A program made the translations under genes and the position numbers. Source: Thiodiazotropha sp040507005 (GTDB lineage: Bacteria > Pseudomonadota > Gammaproteobacteria > Chromatiales > Chromatiaceae). From it: a DNA stretch of 64,000 nt. The DNA lies in contig JBEVVS010000049.1 in assembly GCA_040507005.1 (NCBI GenBank), forward strand, positions 1 to 64,000, given 5' to 3'. Shown piece after piece: positions 45,182-54,084 of this stretch (its first letter is position 1; every line of letters starts with the position of its first letter). The notes under the pieces were generated by a model. That model did no database searches and had not been told where the DNA came from. It was given only the letters and a program-made list of their open reading frames with translations.

Positions 45182-45625
45182 ATGACAGCTGCTGAAGAGA
45201 ACAACCTAAGCAGAAGCCTGACCGACCGGTTGGCCATCACACGAGGCGTGATGAACATGTTCGAAGGCTGGGGTCTGCATACAGATGAGATCATGGCATT
45301 ACTGGATATGCAGGGAAAGGCACGCCATTTTGCCCAGTATCGCTACAATAAGCCGCTACCCGATAGCCCCGATCTCATGCGCCGGGTGGAATACCTTGTA
45401 CGTATAGATGACGCATTGCGTACCACCTATCCCACCAACCCGGGCATGGGTAAGCGTTGGCTGCGCCAACGAAGCCATAAATTCAATACCAACAGCCCCT
45501 TGTCGATGATGATCGGTGATGGAGAGCAGGGTATGATCTATGTGCTATCCAGACTCGACTGCACTTTCGCCTGGGACCAGAGCGGCTCGACACCCTCTTC
45601 CGGGCAACTCAAAACTCAACACTAA
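45182..45625 (+). CDS. MbcA/ParS/Xre-type (DUF2384) antitoxin-like protein
   Basis: A 147-residue protein whose helix-rich N-terminus (LAITRGVMNMFEGWGLHTDEIMALL) and C-terminal segment (NTNSPLSMMIGDGEQGMIYVLSRLDC) resemble the Xre-like DNA-binding part and toxin-binding DUF2384 domain of ParS/Xre/MbcA antitoxins. In toxin-antitoxin loci the partner is a RES-domain toxin; none lies next to it here, so it is likely a stand-alone regulator of unknown target. It has a GGTGGGG ribosome site. The last residues (SSGQLKTQH) run into an A-rich intergenic repeat. Confidence 0.7.
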   Translation: MTAAEENNLSRSLTDRLAITRGVMNMFEGWGLHTDEIMALLDMQGKARHFAQYRYNKPLPDSPDLMRRVEYLVRIDDALRTTYPTNPGMGKRWLRQRSHKFNTNSPLSMMIGDGEQGMIYVLSRLDCTFAWDQSGSTPSSGQLKTQH

Positions 45626-45653
45626 AAACTCAAAACTTTTTCTTGTGTCTGTA

Positions 45654-46613
45654 CTACGCCTGCTCCAGGCGCGTCAGCCAGATATCCAAACCCTGTGCAT
45701 CCAGGTGCAGATCCATGGCCATCCGCTGTTCGATGATATCCGCTGACTGGCGGCAGCCATGGATGTGCAATTCTTCCAGCAACCAATCCTTTAGGCTGTT
45801 GCGAATATCTGCAATCCGTTGCTCCCCCGGTGATGCATTGGACGCTTTGGCAATGGCTGCAAACTCGTCGATGTAGCGACTCAATTTCTCCGCCATCGTC
45901 CGCGGTGAACCGATTTCCCCATAATGTGTGAGATAGATGCGCTCGGGTGATAGGGAGATCAAGCGTGTCAGGGTAGCCTGCCATGCCACGGGATCGAATT
46001 GCACGGGGGTGGTTGTGGGCAGGATGAAATGGCCCTGCTCGGTATCGAATTCCCGATAGGATATGCCGAAGGTATCTCCGCTGAAGATGGCCTGACTCAA
46101 GGCATCGTAGATACAGAAATGGTGTCGCGCGTGTCCGGGGGTGTCCAATATCAACAACCTCCTGTTACCGAATTCAAGCTGCGTCTCATCGGGTGCCTCG
46201 ATGACCCGTTCCTCGGCAATTGGGGTCAGTTTTCCGAACTGCTGTGCGAATTGCGCTTCTCCATAGACAGCCGTGGCACCAGCGATCAGTTTCGATGGAT
46301 CGATCATGTGTTTGGCGCCATAGGGGTGGATCACCAGCGAAGCATTGGGTAAGCGACGCATCAATTCCCCTGCGCCACCCGCATGATCCAGATGTACATG
46401 AGTGGGTATGACATATTTTACCTGGGTGGGCTGAATCCCTTTTGCCTGCAGCACATCCATGAGATAGGGAACGGTATGGCCGGTCCCGGTATCGATAAAC
46501 ACCGCTTCACCCTCGGACTCCAAGAGGTAGCAGGCCGCCAGATCGGGGCGCTGATAATGGGTGTCGATACAGGTTATCTGGTTTGCGTATTCAATGATGT
46601 CGAGATCCGGCAT
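45654..46613 (-). CDS. Metallo-beta-lactamase-fold hydrolase
   Basis: A 319-residue MBL-fold protein with the complete di-metal motif set: THVHLDHAGG near residue 72, a histidine in DTPGHARHH near residue 157, the bridging aspartate in FSGDTFG near residue 177 and a final histidine in LTHYGE near residue 231. It resembles glyoxalase II/quinone-dependent hydrolases, but the substrate cannot be read. ATG at 46613 is preferred over GTG at 46622 because AGGTG then has normal spacing. It follows plsY directly on the same strand. Confidence 0.88.
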   Translation of the reverse strand: MPDLDIIEYANQITCIDTHYQRPDLAACYLLESEGEAVFIDTGTGHTVPYLMDVLQAKGIQPTQVKYVIPTHVHLDHAGGAGELMRRLPNASLVIHPYGAKHMIDPSKLIAGATAVYGEAQFAQQFGKLTPIAEERVIEAPDETQLEFGNRRLLILDTPGHARHHFCIYDALSQAIFSGDTFGISYREFDTEQGHFILPTTTPVQFDPVAWQATLTRLISLSPERIYLTHYGEIGSPRTMAEKLSRYIDEFAAIAKASNASPGEQRIADIRNSLKDWLLEELHIHGCRQSADIIEQRMAMDLHLDAQGLDIWLTRLEQA

Positions 46614-46622
46614 CCTATTCAC

Positions 46623-47228
46623 CTATTTTTCACTTTCGTCTTGATTGCTGATGGTACCTTCTGCTCCTCGCAGTAGGTTCTGGATGTTGGAGCGGTGGCG
46701 CCAGAAGAGAATCGAGGACATCACGATTTGCATCGCCACGAGTGCTGTATCGGGCCAGATCAGCCACACGATCAAGGGCGCCAATGCCATAGATATCAGG
46801 GCTGAAAGAGAGGAGATGTTGACCACCTTTGCAATAAAAAGCCAGATCAATGCAACCGCCAAACCGATTCCCCAATGCAGTCCGAACTGTACCCCCAGGG
46901 CAGTTGCAACTCCTTTGCCGCCTTTGAATCTGAAAAAGATTGGATAGAGGTGTCCCAGAAATGCCGCCATGCCGGTCAAGGCGAGAACCAGGGTGCTCGC
47001 GCCATACAGGTGTGCCGCAACCATGGGCAGCACCCCTTTCAGTGAATCACCGATCAGGGTAATCGCCGCCGCCTTTTTGCCTCCGATGCGCAATACATTG
47101 GTGGCACCCGGATTATTCGATCCCTGACTTCTCGGGTCGGGCAATCCCATGATGCGACAGACAAGTATGGCGCTTGAAATGGAGCCCAACAAATAGGCCC
47201 CAAGAACGAGAAGAGAATCAGTGATCAT
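46623..47228 (-). CDS. plsY: Acyl-phosphate:glycerol-3-phosphate acyltransferase PlsY
   Basis: PlsY is a polytopic inner-membrane enzyme that acylates glycerol-3-phosphate, the first step of phospholipid synthesis. The 201-residue protein begins with a hydrophobic segment (LLVLGAYLLGSISSAILV) and shows the three family motifs: GSNNPGATNVLR near residue 36, GDSLKGVLPM near residue 60, and FRFKGGKGVATALG near residue 99. The start is the ATG at 47228; upstream in-frame codons are not family-like. It is divergent from folB, as is common for plsY-folB pairs. Confidence 0.96.
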   Translation of the reverse strand: MITDSLLVLGAYLLGSISSAILVCRIMGLPDPRSQGSNNPGATNVLRIGGKKAAAITLIGDSLKGVLPMVAAHLYGASTLVLALTGMAAFLGHLYPIFFRFKGGKGVATALGVQFGLHWGIGLAVALIWLFIAKVVNISSLSALISMALAPLIVWLIWPDTALVAMQIVMSSILFWRHRSNIQNLLRGAEGTISNQDESEK

Positions 47229-47412
47229 GTCTAGGTAATTGGTAATGTAAGGACATAGGGAGGTTAATACAGCTACATGCGTTAGGCCCACTTGTCGGGG
47301 TCATGTTGGTACAGAACCAGTCATATTACAAGGCTGCACGGTGTTTGGGGGGTTTGCTCACTGCCTATTCTCCTCTACCATGGGTCTTTTGATAAACAGA
47401 TGGCCAATTTTT

Positions 47413-47769
47413 ATGGATATAGTCTTTATCCGGGATCTGCGTGTCGATACGGTGATCGGTATCTATGATTGGGAGCGGAAGATTAGGCAGACGGTGATAT
47501 TCGATCTCGAAATGGGGGCCGATATCGCTAAAGCGGCGGCGACCGATGCCATAGAGGATACTTTGGATTACAAAGCAGTGAGTAAACGACTTGTTTCATA
47601 TGCGCAAGAGAGCGAGTTTCAGTTGGTTGAGACCTTGGCTGAACGTTGCGCAGAGATAGTGTTGCAAGAGTTCAAGGTGCCTTGGGTCCGCTTGACCCTG
47701 AACAAGGTGGGCGCAGTCAGTGCTGCGCGGGATGTGGGGGTGGTCATTGAGCGGGGTCAGCGTGACTGA
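47413..47769 (+). CDS. folB: Dihydroneopterin aldolase
   Basis: FolB converts dihydroneopterin to 6-hydroxymethyl-dihydropterin in folate synthesis. The 118-residue protein has the typical MDIVFIRDLRVDTVIGIYDWER start with its active-site glutamate, DTLDYKAVSKRL near residue 50 and VETLAERCAEIVL near residue 73. The ATG at 47413 is chosen although the frame opens 24 codons earlier, because the family starts there. folK overlaps its end. Confidence 0.95.
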   Translation: MDIVFIRDLRVDTVIGIYDWERKIRQTVIFDLEMGADIAKAAATDAIEDTLDYKAVSKRLVSYAQESEFQLVETLAERCAEIVLQEFKVPWVRLTLNKVGAVSAARDVGVVIERGQRD

Positions 47770-48268
47770 AGCCGAGGTGGTGAATGCTTGGTTGAGCCTG
47801 GGCAGCAATATGACACCGGAGAATCATCTACCTAAAGCGCTACAGGATCTTGAGGCCATTTTCGGTGAGCTGCGGGTCTCCCCGGTTTATGAGAGTAAGG
47901 CGGTCGGATTCAAGGGCGAGAATTTTCATAATTTGGTTGTGGGGGTCTATACCGATCGCTCACCGAGTGAGCTGGTATCGGTATTACGGCAGTTGGAGGC
48001 CCGACACGGCAGAAAGCGTGACCAAGAGAAGTTTAATTCCCGTACCCTGGATATCGATCTGCTGACCTATGGCGATCAGATCATCGATGAGGGCCCGATA
48101 AAGCTGCCCAGGGACGAAATATTGAAATATGCGTTCGTCCTGCTGCCCTTGTCTGAGGTTGCGGCTGACGAGATCCACCCGCAGACCGGACTCAGCTATG
48201 GGCAATTATGGGACGGATTTGACCAGCAGGCTCAATCCCTGTGGCGGGTAGAGTATCCCATTGATTGA
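47762..48268 (+). CDS. folK: 2-amino-4-hydroxy-6-hydroxymethyldihydropteridine pyrophosphokinase
   Basis: FolK activates the FolB product with pyrophosphate from ATP. The 168-residue protein shows AWLSLGSNMTPENHL near residue 9, FHNLVVGVYT near residue 57, and the signature KFNSRTLDIDLLTYGDQ near residue 90. It starts with GTG at 47762, inside the last codons of folB (8-base overlap), and forms a two-gene folate operon with it. Confidence 0.96.
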   Translation: MTEAEVVNAWLSLGSNMTPENHLPKALQDLEAIFGELRVSPVYESKAVGFKGENFHNLVVGVYTDRSPSELVSVLRQLEARHGRKRDQEKFNSRTLDIDLLTYGDQIIDEGPIKLPRDEILKYAFVLLPLSEVAADEIHPQTGLSYGQLWDGFDQQAQSLWRVEYPID

Positions 48269-48322
48269 CAACAGGATTTATTCAACGGGATTTGGCTGGG
48301 TAGCCAAGCTGCTGAATTGAAA

Positions 48323-48357
48323 GCAAAAAAAACCCCGGCACCCAATCCTTGGGCGCC
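48323..48357 (-). terminator. Strong minus-strand intrinsic terminator without an obvious gene
   Basis: On the minus strand CCTGGCGCCCA pairs fully (three wobble pairs) with TGGGTGCCGGGG over 11 bp around a short loop and is followed by eight T. No supported minus-strand gene lies upstream of it within the next several kilobases. Confidence 0.8.
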
Positions 48358-48600
48358 AGGATCCGTTGTCGCAATAATTGGTTGGCAATTGGTTTCAATC
48401 CGTGGACGTCCGTGTACGTTTCTGCGATCCGTTGCGTCCTTGATGCGACAGGTGTAATTCTATGCGATAAACCCCAATAAAAATGTAGGTTTGATCCCAA
48501 TTCAACGTAGGCCTATTCTTACATGGCGCAATGATACAACTTGATTCTAAGACGCTTCTTTTGAAACAATCCGTCCCTCACTCGCAATCGGGTCATGCTG
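48323..48600 (-). ncRNA. Possible unannotated small RNA ending at the 48323 terminator
   Basis: The 364-base gap 48269-48632 between folK and the DUF1015 gene has no supported coding region on the plus strand. On the minus strand it ends in a strong intrinsic terminator and contains self-complementary stretches (GGACGTCC near 48404-48411; GGTTGGCAATTGG near 48380-48392) and a repeated CAACGGATC. The 5' end is not defined; a weak TTGAAT-N17-TTTTAT pair on the minus strand near 48478-48507 could be a promoter. It matches no RNA family known to me (not 6S, 4.5S or tmRNA). A 72-codon minus-strand frame overlaps the region but runs through the terminator. Confidence 0.4.
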
Positions 48601-48632
48601 AGTCGACCCTGTACCCCTGAGGAAACAACCCC

Positions 48633-49871
48633 ATGCCGCTGATCAGAGCATTTCCTGGACTTCGTCCCGCCGAAGGGCGGGCCGCCGATGTTGCCGCGCC
48701 CCCCTATGATGTCATGAACGAGGCCGAAGCCAGAGAGATGGCGCGTGGTCGTCCGTGGAGTTTTCTGCATATCTCCAGGCCCGAGATCGACCTTCAGCAG
48801 GGTATCGACCCTTATGCCCCTGAAGTCTATGCCAAGGCCGCAGAGAACCTGGCGCGGATGGAACAGGAGGGGATCTTGATACGGGATAGGAAACCCTGTT
48901 TCTATGTCTATCGCTTGACCATGGGGAGCCACATCCAGACCGGATTGGTGGCGGCCGCATCGGTTGAGGCCTACGACAGTGACCGTATCAAGAAACACGA
49001 GTTTACGCGTCCTGCCAAGGAGGATGACCGGGTACGCCAGGTTGATGCCTTGAATGCCCAGACCGGTCCGGTTTTTCTTGTCTATCCAAGTGCGTCGAGT
49101 GTGGATAACCTATTGGGTGAGGTCTCCCAGGGCCAACCTGAGGTGGATATTACAGCCGCTGATGGTGTTCGGCATGAAATCTGGCCCCTGGATGATGATG
49201 AAAAGGTGGCCTTTCTGACCCGTGAGTTTGACCAGATGGAGGCGCTCTATGTGGCGGACGGTCACCATCGATCAGCAGCCGGCTCGAGGGTGGCTGCCTC
49301 GAGAAAAGCGGCCAATCAGAACCACACCGGGGATGAGTCCTATAACTATTTTCTGAGTGTCATCTTTCCCCACAATCAGATGCAGATCCTCGATTACAAC
49401 CGGGTGGTCAAGGATCTGAATGGGTTGCAAAGCGAGACATTCCTCGCCCGTATAGAGGCGGTTTTTCGGGTCCAGGCCAGTGAACAACCGGTTAAACCCG
49501 GGCAGAATGGCGAATTTGGCATGTATTTGGATGGACAGTGGTATCGTCTGCTGCTCGATGCATCCCGGATCCCCAGTGATCCGGTGGCGAGTCTTGATGT
49601 CAGTTTGTTGGCAGACAATCTGATTGAGCCCATCCTCGGTATCTCCGACCCGCGGCGTGACAATCGAATCGATTTCGTCGGTGGAATCCGCGGCCTATCA
49701 GGCCTGGAGCAACGGGTCGATTCGGGAGAGATGGCGGTTGCCTTCTCGCTTTTCCCCACCGGTATGGAGCAATTGATGGCGGTAGCGGACGCTGGTGAAG
49801 TCATGCCGCCCAAGTCAACCTGGTTCGAGCCGAAATTGGCGGATGGGTTGGTCAGTCACGTGCTTGACTGA
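48633..49871 (+). CDS. DUF1015 family protein
   Basis: A 412-residue cytoplasmic protein of the DUF1015 family. It begins RAFPGLRPAEGRAADVAAPPYDVMN, a recognisable family start, and carries the conserved core ALYVADGHHRSAA near residue 208, which looks like a ligand- or nucleotide-binding loop, and RDNRIDFVGG near residue 345. Proteins of this family often occur near serine-biosynthesis genes in other bacteria, but no serA or serC is nearby here. Biochemical function is not established to my knowledge. relA follows after five bases, so they may be co-transcribed. Confidence 0.88.
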   Translation: MPLIRAFPGLRPAEGRAADVAAPPYDVMNEAEAREMARGRPWSFLHISRPEIDLQQGIDPYAPEVYAKAAENLARMEQEGILIRDRKPCFYVYRLTMGSHIQTGLVAAASVEAYDSDRIKKHEFTRPAKEDDRVRQVDALNAQTGPVFLVYPSASSVDNLLGEVSQGQPEVDITAADGVRHEIWPLDDDEKVAFLTREFDQMEALYVADGHHRSAAGSRVAASRKAANQNHTGDESYNYFLSVIFPHNQMQILDYNRVVKDLNGLQSETFLARIEAVFRVQASEQPVKPGQNGEFGMYLDGQWYRLLLDASRIPSDPVASLDVSLLADNLIEPILGISDPRRDNRIDFVGGIRGLSGLEQRVDSGEMAVAFSLFPTGMEQLMAVADAGEVMPPKSTWFEPKLADGLVSHVLD

Positions 49872-49876
49872 TTTCA

Positions 49877-52081
49877 ATGGTCACTACCAGCAGCAGACTG
49901 CCGCAGGGGGACAGCGCCGATGCGGCTGTGGTTGCCCACTGGTTAGGCTTGCTGCCTGCTGAGTTCGATGAGCAAGACCGCTTGATGTTACGCAAGGCTG
50001 GGGATATTGCCCTGATGGGGAACCCGGACAAGCGTATTTTGAGTGGAGAAACCCAATTAAGACATGCCCTGTCTGTAGCTGAGATCCTGACCGAATTGCG
50101 CATGGATCGGGAAACGGTTGCTGCAGCGCTATTGCTGGGGGTTATGCAGGACTCAGCCCTAACCATCGATACCCTGCGCAAGGAATTGGGTGAGAGTACA
50201 GCCCATATGGTGGATGACCTGGCGCGCATCGATCTGTTGACCGATCTCTCCAGTGATATTGCTGCACAGGATGAAGGGCAACATGCGGAGAATCTGCGCC
50301 GCCTGCTGTTGGGGATCGCAGAGGATATTCGGGTTATCCTGGTGGTGGTGGCGGAACAGCTTCATCTGATGCGTTCCGCTCGCAGTCTCTCTCCGGATCT
50401 GCGTCGTCGCTTGGCCCAGGAGACCGAGGAAATCTACGCCCCCTTGGCAAATCGCTTGGGAATCTGGCAGGTCAAGTGGGAACTTGAAGACCTGTGCCTG
50501 CGTTTTCTCCACCCAGAAGAATATAAACGCATCGCCAGCCAATTGGATGGCCGAAGGGCAGATCGGGAACAGTTCATCAAAGAGGTTATCGAGCTGTTGC
50601 GGGAGAAGTTCTTGGCCGCCGGGGTGAATGCGGAAATCAACGGTCGTCCAAAACATATTTACAGCATATGGCGCAAGATGCAGCGCAAAGCGGTGGATAT
50701 CGAACAGATCTTCGATCTGCGGGCAGTGCGGGTACTGGTGGATGATATTGCGCAATGTTATGCGGCATTGGGTGTGGTGCACGGGTTGTGGAAACACATT
50801 CCTGGTGAATTCGATGACTATATCGCAACCCCCAAGGCCAATCTCTATCGCTCCATCCACACCGCCGTCATCGGTCCTGAGGATAAGACCCTGGAGGTGC
50901 AGATCCGCACCCGTGAGATGCATCACCACTCAGAGTTGGGGGTGGCGGCTCATTGGCGGTACAAGGAAAACGCCAAACAGGACAGGGATTTCGAGCGCAG
51001 AATCGTCTGGATGCGGCAATGGCTGGAGAAGAAAGACGAAGGGGCAAACGGTGCTGATCTGGTTGATGGGGCGGAGAGTGAACTGGAGGCGACACGCATC
51101 TATGTTCTGACCCCGAAGGGAAAAGTGGTCGAACTGACCAAGGGTTCGACGCCCCTCGATTTTGCCTATGCCATCCATACCGATGTGGGACATCAGTGCC
51201 GCGGTGCCAAGGTGGATGGCCATATCGTGCAGCTCAATCGCCCCTTGCGCAGCGGTGAAACCGTGGAGGTTCTGACGGCCAAGAATGGGACCCCGAGTCG
51301 TGATTGGATCAACCCGCACCTGGGTTATCTGCACTCTTCCAAGGCGCGTAACCGGGTCAAGCAGTGGTTCAAACAACTCGACTATGACCACCACGTGGAG
51401 TTGGGTCGCGCGGCGCTAGAGCGTGAGATGACGCGTCTATCCATTAGCGAAAAACCTGACTTGGAGGCTGCCGCCAGCAAGCATAATCTGCTGCATACGG
51501 ATGATGTCTACGCGGCGATTGGTCGAGGTGATCTGTCACCCATCCAGGTGGCAGGCCTCGGCAGCCGGGCGAAAGCCGAATCCCGGGTAAAAGAGATTGA
51601 TGAAATCCAGCGCACCCAGGGAGTGGTTAAAGGGGAGGTGGTGGTTGCCGGTGTAGATGACCTGATGACCACTATCGGTCGCTGCTGTAAACCGGTTCCC
51701 TACGACCCGATTATCGGCTATGTCACCCGGGGACGGGGGGTCACGGTTCACCGCTCGGACTGTCCCAATATCCGCGCCTTGCAAAAGAGTGAGAGTGATC
51801 GTCTGGTCACCGTGCATTGGGGCGTGGAGCAGCGGGAGACCAGCTATGCCGTGGATTTTCTGGTGGTTGCCAGTGATAGAAAGGGTCTGTTGAGGGATAT
51901 TTCGTCGATTCTGACCAATGAGGATATCGATGTCATCGGGGTGAACACAAACACCGATCGCAAGACCGATTCAGCCAGAATGCGGTTTACGGTTGAGGTG
52001 CGGGATATGGAACAATTGAGTCGATTATTGTCGAAAATTGAGCAGCTTCCGGATGTGAACCTGGTTAAACGGCAAGTTTGA
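49877..52081 (+). CDS. relA: (p)ppGpp synthetase RelA
   Basis: RelA senses uncharged tRNA on ribosomes and makes the alarmone (p)ppGpp. The 734-residue protein has an N-terminal pseudo-hydrolase domain whose metal HD motif is not intact (LGVMQDSAL replaces the usual HDTVEDT), so it should be synthesis-only. The synthetase domain follows (NGRPKHIYSIWRKM near residue 255, FDLRAVRVLVDD near residue 280, YRSIHTAVIGPEDKTLEVQIRT near residue 325), then TGS (VYVLTPKGKVVELTKGSTPLDFAYAIHT-like, near residue 410), a zinc-finger-like CCKPVPYDPIIGY near residue 610 and a C-terminal ACT domain. Confidence 0.96.
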   Translation: MVTTSSRLPQGDSADAAVVAHWLGLLPAEFDEQDRLMLRKAGDIALMGNPDKRILSGETQLRHALSVAEILTELRMDRETVAAALLLGVMQDSALTIDTLRKELGESTAHMVDDLARIDLLTDLSSDIAAQDEGQHAENLRRLLLGIAEDIRVILVVVAEQLHLMRSARSLSPDLRRRLAQETEEIYAPLANRLGIWQVKWELEDLCLRFLHPEEYKRIASQLDGRRADREQFIKEVIELLREKFLAAGVNAEINGRPKHIYSIWRKMQRKAVDIEQIFDLRAVRVLVDDIAQCYAALGVVHGLWKHIPGEFDDYIATPKANLYRSIHTAVIGPEDKTLEVQIRTREMHHHSELGVAAHWRYKENAKQDRDFERRIVWMRQWLEKKDEGANGADLVDGAESELEATRIYVLTPKGKVVELTKGSTPLDFAYAIHTDVGHQCRGAKVDGHIVQLNRPLRSGETVEVLTAKNGTPSRDWINPHLGYLHSSKARNRVKQWFKQLDYDHHVELGRAALEREMTRLSISEKPDLEAAASKHNLLHTDDVYAAIGRGDLSPIQVAGLGSRAKAESRVKEIDEIQRTQGVVKGEVVVAGVDDLMTTIGRCCKPVPYDPIIGYVTRGRGVTVHRSDCPNIRALQKSESDRLVTVHWGVEQRETSYAVDFLVVASDRKGLLRDISSILTNEDIDVIGVNTNTDRKTDSARMRFTVEVRDMEQLSRLLSKIEQLPDVNLVKRQV

Positions 52082-52189
52082 GTACTTCCCGGAGGGGCAG
52101 GTTTAGATTGCCAGTCTGCCATGTCATCGCTAAACTAACGCTTTGTTATTTTATGCTTTTTCTCCTCTTCTGGTATCACAAGTTCAATA

Positions 52190-53302
52190 TTGCGAAAACC
52201 TGTTTTGGCTAACGAGAAACAAACCATCAATCTCCTAGACCTTGATCTGCAGGGAATGGAGTCCTATTTCCTCGGATTGGGCTCCAAGGCGTTTCATGGC
52301 AGGAATGTCTTTAAATGGATACACAAGCACGGCGTCACCGACTTCGACGCCATGACCGATATCTCTAAACGCCTGCGTGAGCAGCTACGCCAACAGGCGT
52401 GGATAGAGATACCGCAACTGGTCTACGAACAGCCCGCTACAGACGGCACCCGTAAATGGGTACTCGAATTGCTGGATGGTCAACGCATCGAGACGGTGCT
52501 GATACCGGATGATGGAAGGAATACACTTTGTGTCTCATCACAGGTGGGGTGTGCCCTCGACTGCAGCTTTTGCTCAACCGCCCGGCAGGGTTTCAATCGT
52601 AATTTGAGCGTTGCCGAGATTATCGGGCAGGTATGGGTTGCCAGCCGCAATTTGGGTGAATCGCCAAGCAATATCGTGTTGATGGGGATGGGGGAACCCC
52701 TGGCCAATCTTGATGCGGTTATCACGGCGATGAAAATCATGCAGGACGATCTAGCCTATATGGTATCCAAATATCGGGTTACTATTAGCACTTCGGGGAT
52801 CGTCCCGGCACTGAAGAAATTACGTGAATCCTGTGATGTCAGTCTTGCTGTCTCACTGCATGCTCCCGATAATGAGCTGCGGGATAAATTGGTGCCAATT
52901 AATCGTAAGTATCCGCTACAGGAACTGATTCCCGCGTGCCGTGAATATGTCAAAGGTGACAAGCGGCGGAAAGTGACATGGGAGTATGTCATGCTGGATG
53001 GTATCAATGATTCGCTGCAGCATGCCAAGGCCTTGATCCGTTTGCTAGAAGGGACGCCTTCGAAGGTAAACCTGATTCCTTTCAATCCATATCCGGGGAC
53101 CCACTTTCAGGCGTCGCCGATGGAACGGGTGGAGGCTTTTCGCATGCGTCTAAAGCGTTCGGGAATCGTAGCTACAACACGTAAAACCCGTGGCGATGAT
53201 ATTGATGCGGCATGTGGCCAGTTGGTAGGCAAAGTCAGGGATCGAACCAGCAGGGAGTTGCGTATGGAAAAATTGAGTAACATCAAATTGGGTGTTTCAT
53301 GA
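52190..53302 (+). CDS. rlmN: 23S rRNA A2503/tRNA A37 methyltransferase RlmN
   Basis: RlmN is a radical SAM enzyme that methylates C2 of A2503 in 23S rRNA and A37 of some tRNAs. The 370-residue protein has an N-terminal helical domain (INLLDLDLQGMESYF), the cluster motif CALDCSFC with Cys121, Cys125 and Cys128, GMGEPLANLD near residue 165, and the C-terminal TTRKTRGDDIDAACGQL with the methyl-carrying cysteine. TTG at 52190 is the only plausible start before the conserved region and lacks a clear ribosome site. It begins the rlmN-pilF-rodZ operon. Confidence 0.96.
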   Translation: MRKPVLANEKQTINLLDLDLQGMESYFLGLGSKAFHGRNVFKWIHKHGVTDFDAMTDISKRLREQLRQQAWIEIPQLVYEQPATDGTRKWVLELLDGQRIETVLIPDDGRNTLCVSSQVGCALDCSFCSTARQGFNRNLSVAEIIGQVWVASRNLGESPSNIVLMGMGEPLANLDAVITAMKIMQDDLAYMVSKYRVTISTSGIVPALKKLRESCDVSLAVSLHAPDNELRDKLVPINRKYPLQELIPACREYVKGDKRRKVTWEYVMLDGINDSLQHAKALIRLLEGTPSKVNLIPFNPYPGTHFQASPMERVEAFRMRLKRSGIVATTRKTRGDDIDAACGQLVGKVRDRTSRELRMEKLSNIKLGVS

Positions 53303-54084
53303 AGTTGATGGGTGGTTATCTAATTTATTTGCTGCTTGCAGTATCGGTGTTGAGTGGGTGTGCAACCCAACAGCAATCCAGTGACGCCACGGGCAACTTG
53401 GGCCAGGAGAAGCGTGATAGTCCTGCAAAGATCTATGTCGAGATGGCTATGGCCTACATGCGGGACGGCCAACCGGCGGTGGCGATGCAGAAGCTGAAAA
53501 AGGCACTGGAAGTGGATAGCAGATCCGCTGAAGCCCATAATGTGATCGGTATACTCTATCAGCAATTGGGTGAGATCGATCGGGCAGGCGAACACTATGA
53601 CCGGGCGGTGGAGCTCGATGCGCGGGATCCCTATATACGCAATGCCCGCGGAAGTTATTACTGCGGTCTCGGACGTTATTCAGAAGCGCTTCAAGACTTT
53701 GAAAAGGCCCTTGCCAATCCACTCTATCCCACGCCATGGGTAGCGTTGACGAATGCCGGTTTGTGCGTTGAGCGCGAAGGTGACGATGCAAAAGCGGAAA
53801 ACTATTATCGCCGAGCACTCACCGCCAGTCCCACCTATCCCACTGCGCTTTTCAAGATGGCCGAGGTCTCATTGCAGCAGGAGAAGAATCTCTCTGCACG
53901 TGCCTATCTGGAGCGCTACCACAGTGAGGTTAAACCAACTGCTGCATCGCTTTTACTCGGCGTGCATGTGGAGAAACGTCTGAAAGATCTGGCAAAAAGC
54001 AAGGAGTACAGAAAAAGGTTGCTTAGGGAGTTCCCCGACGCACCTGAAATCCAGTCGCTCTACGAAGCTGAAAAAAGTCAATGA
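53299..54084 (+). CDS. pilF: Type IV pilus assembly lipoprotein PilF/PilW
   Basis: PilF is the outer-membrane pilotin that helps the secretin PilQ assemble. The 261-residue protein has a lipoprotein signal peptide ending in LSGC (lipidated Cys near residue 21) and then about six TPR repeats (AYMRDGQPAVAMQKLKKALEVD, AHNVIGILYQQLGEIDRAGEHYDRAVELD and following). It overlaps rlmN by 4 bases (ATGA) and rodZ by 4 bases, the same order as in Pseudomonas. Other pilus genes are not in the window. Confidence 0.93.
   Translation: MKLMGGYLIYLLLAVSVLSGCATQQQSSDATGNLGQEKRDSPAKIYVEMAMAYMRDGQPAVAMQKLKKALEVDSRSAEAHNVIGILYQQLGEIDRAGEHYDRAVELDARDPYIRNARGSYYCGLGRYSEALQDFEKALANPLYPTPWVALTNAGLCVEREGDDAKAENYYRRALTASPTYPTALFKMAEVSLQQEKNLSARAYLERYHSEVKPTAASLLLGVHVEKRLKDLAKSKEYRKRLLREFPDAPEIQSLYEAEKSQ

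Noticed and set aside
48282..48500. 72-codon minus-strand frame between folK and the DUF1015 gene
   Set aside because: It reads through the strong minus-strand terminator at 48323-48357 and has no ribosome site or recognisable motif; a non-coding RNA is more likely.
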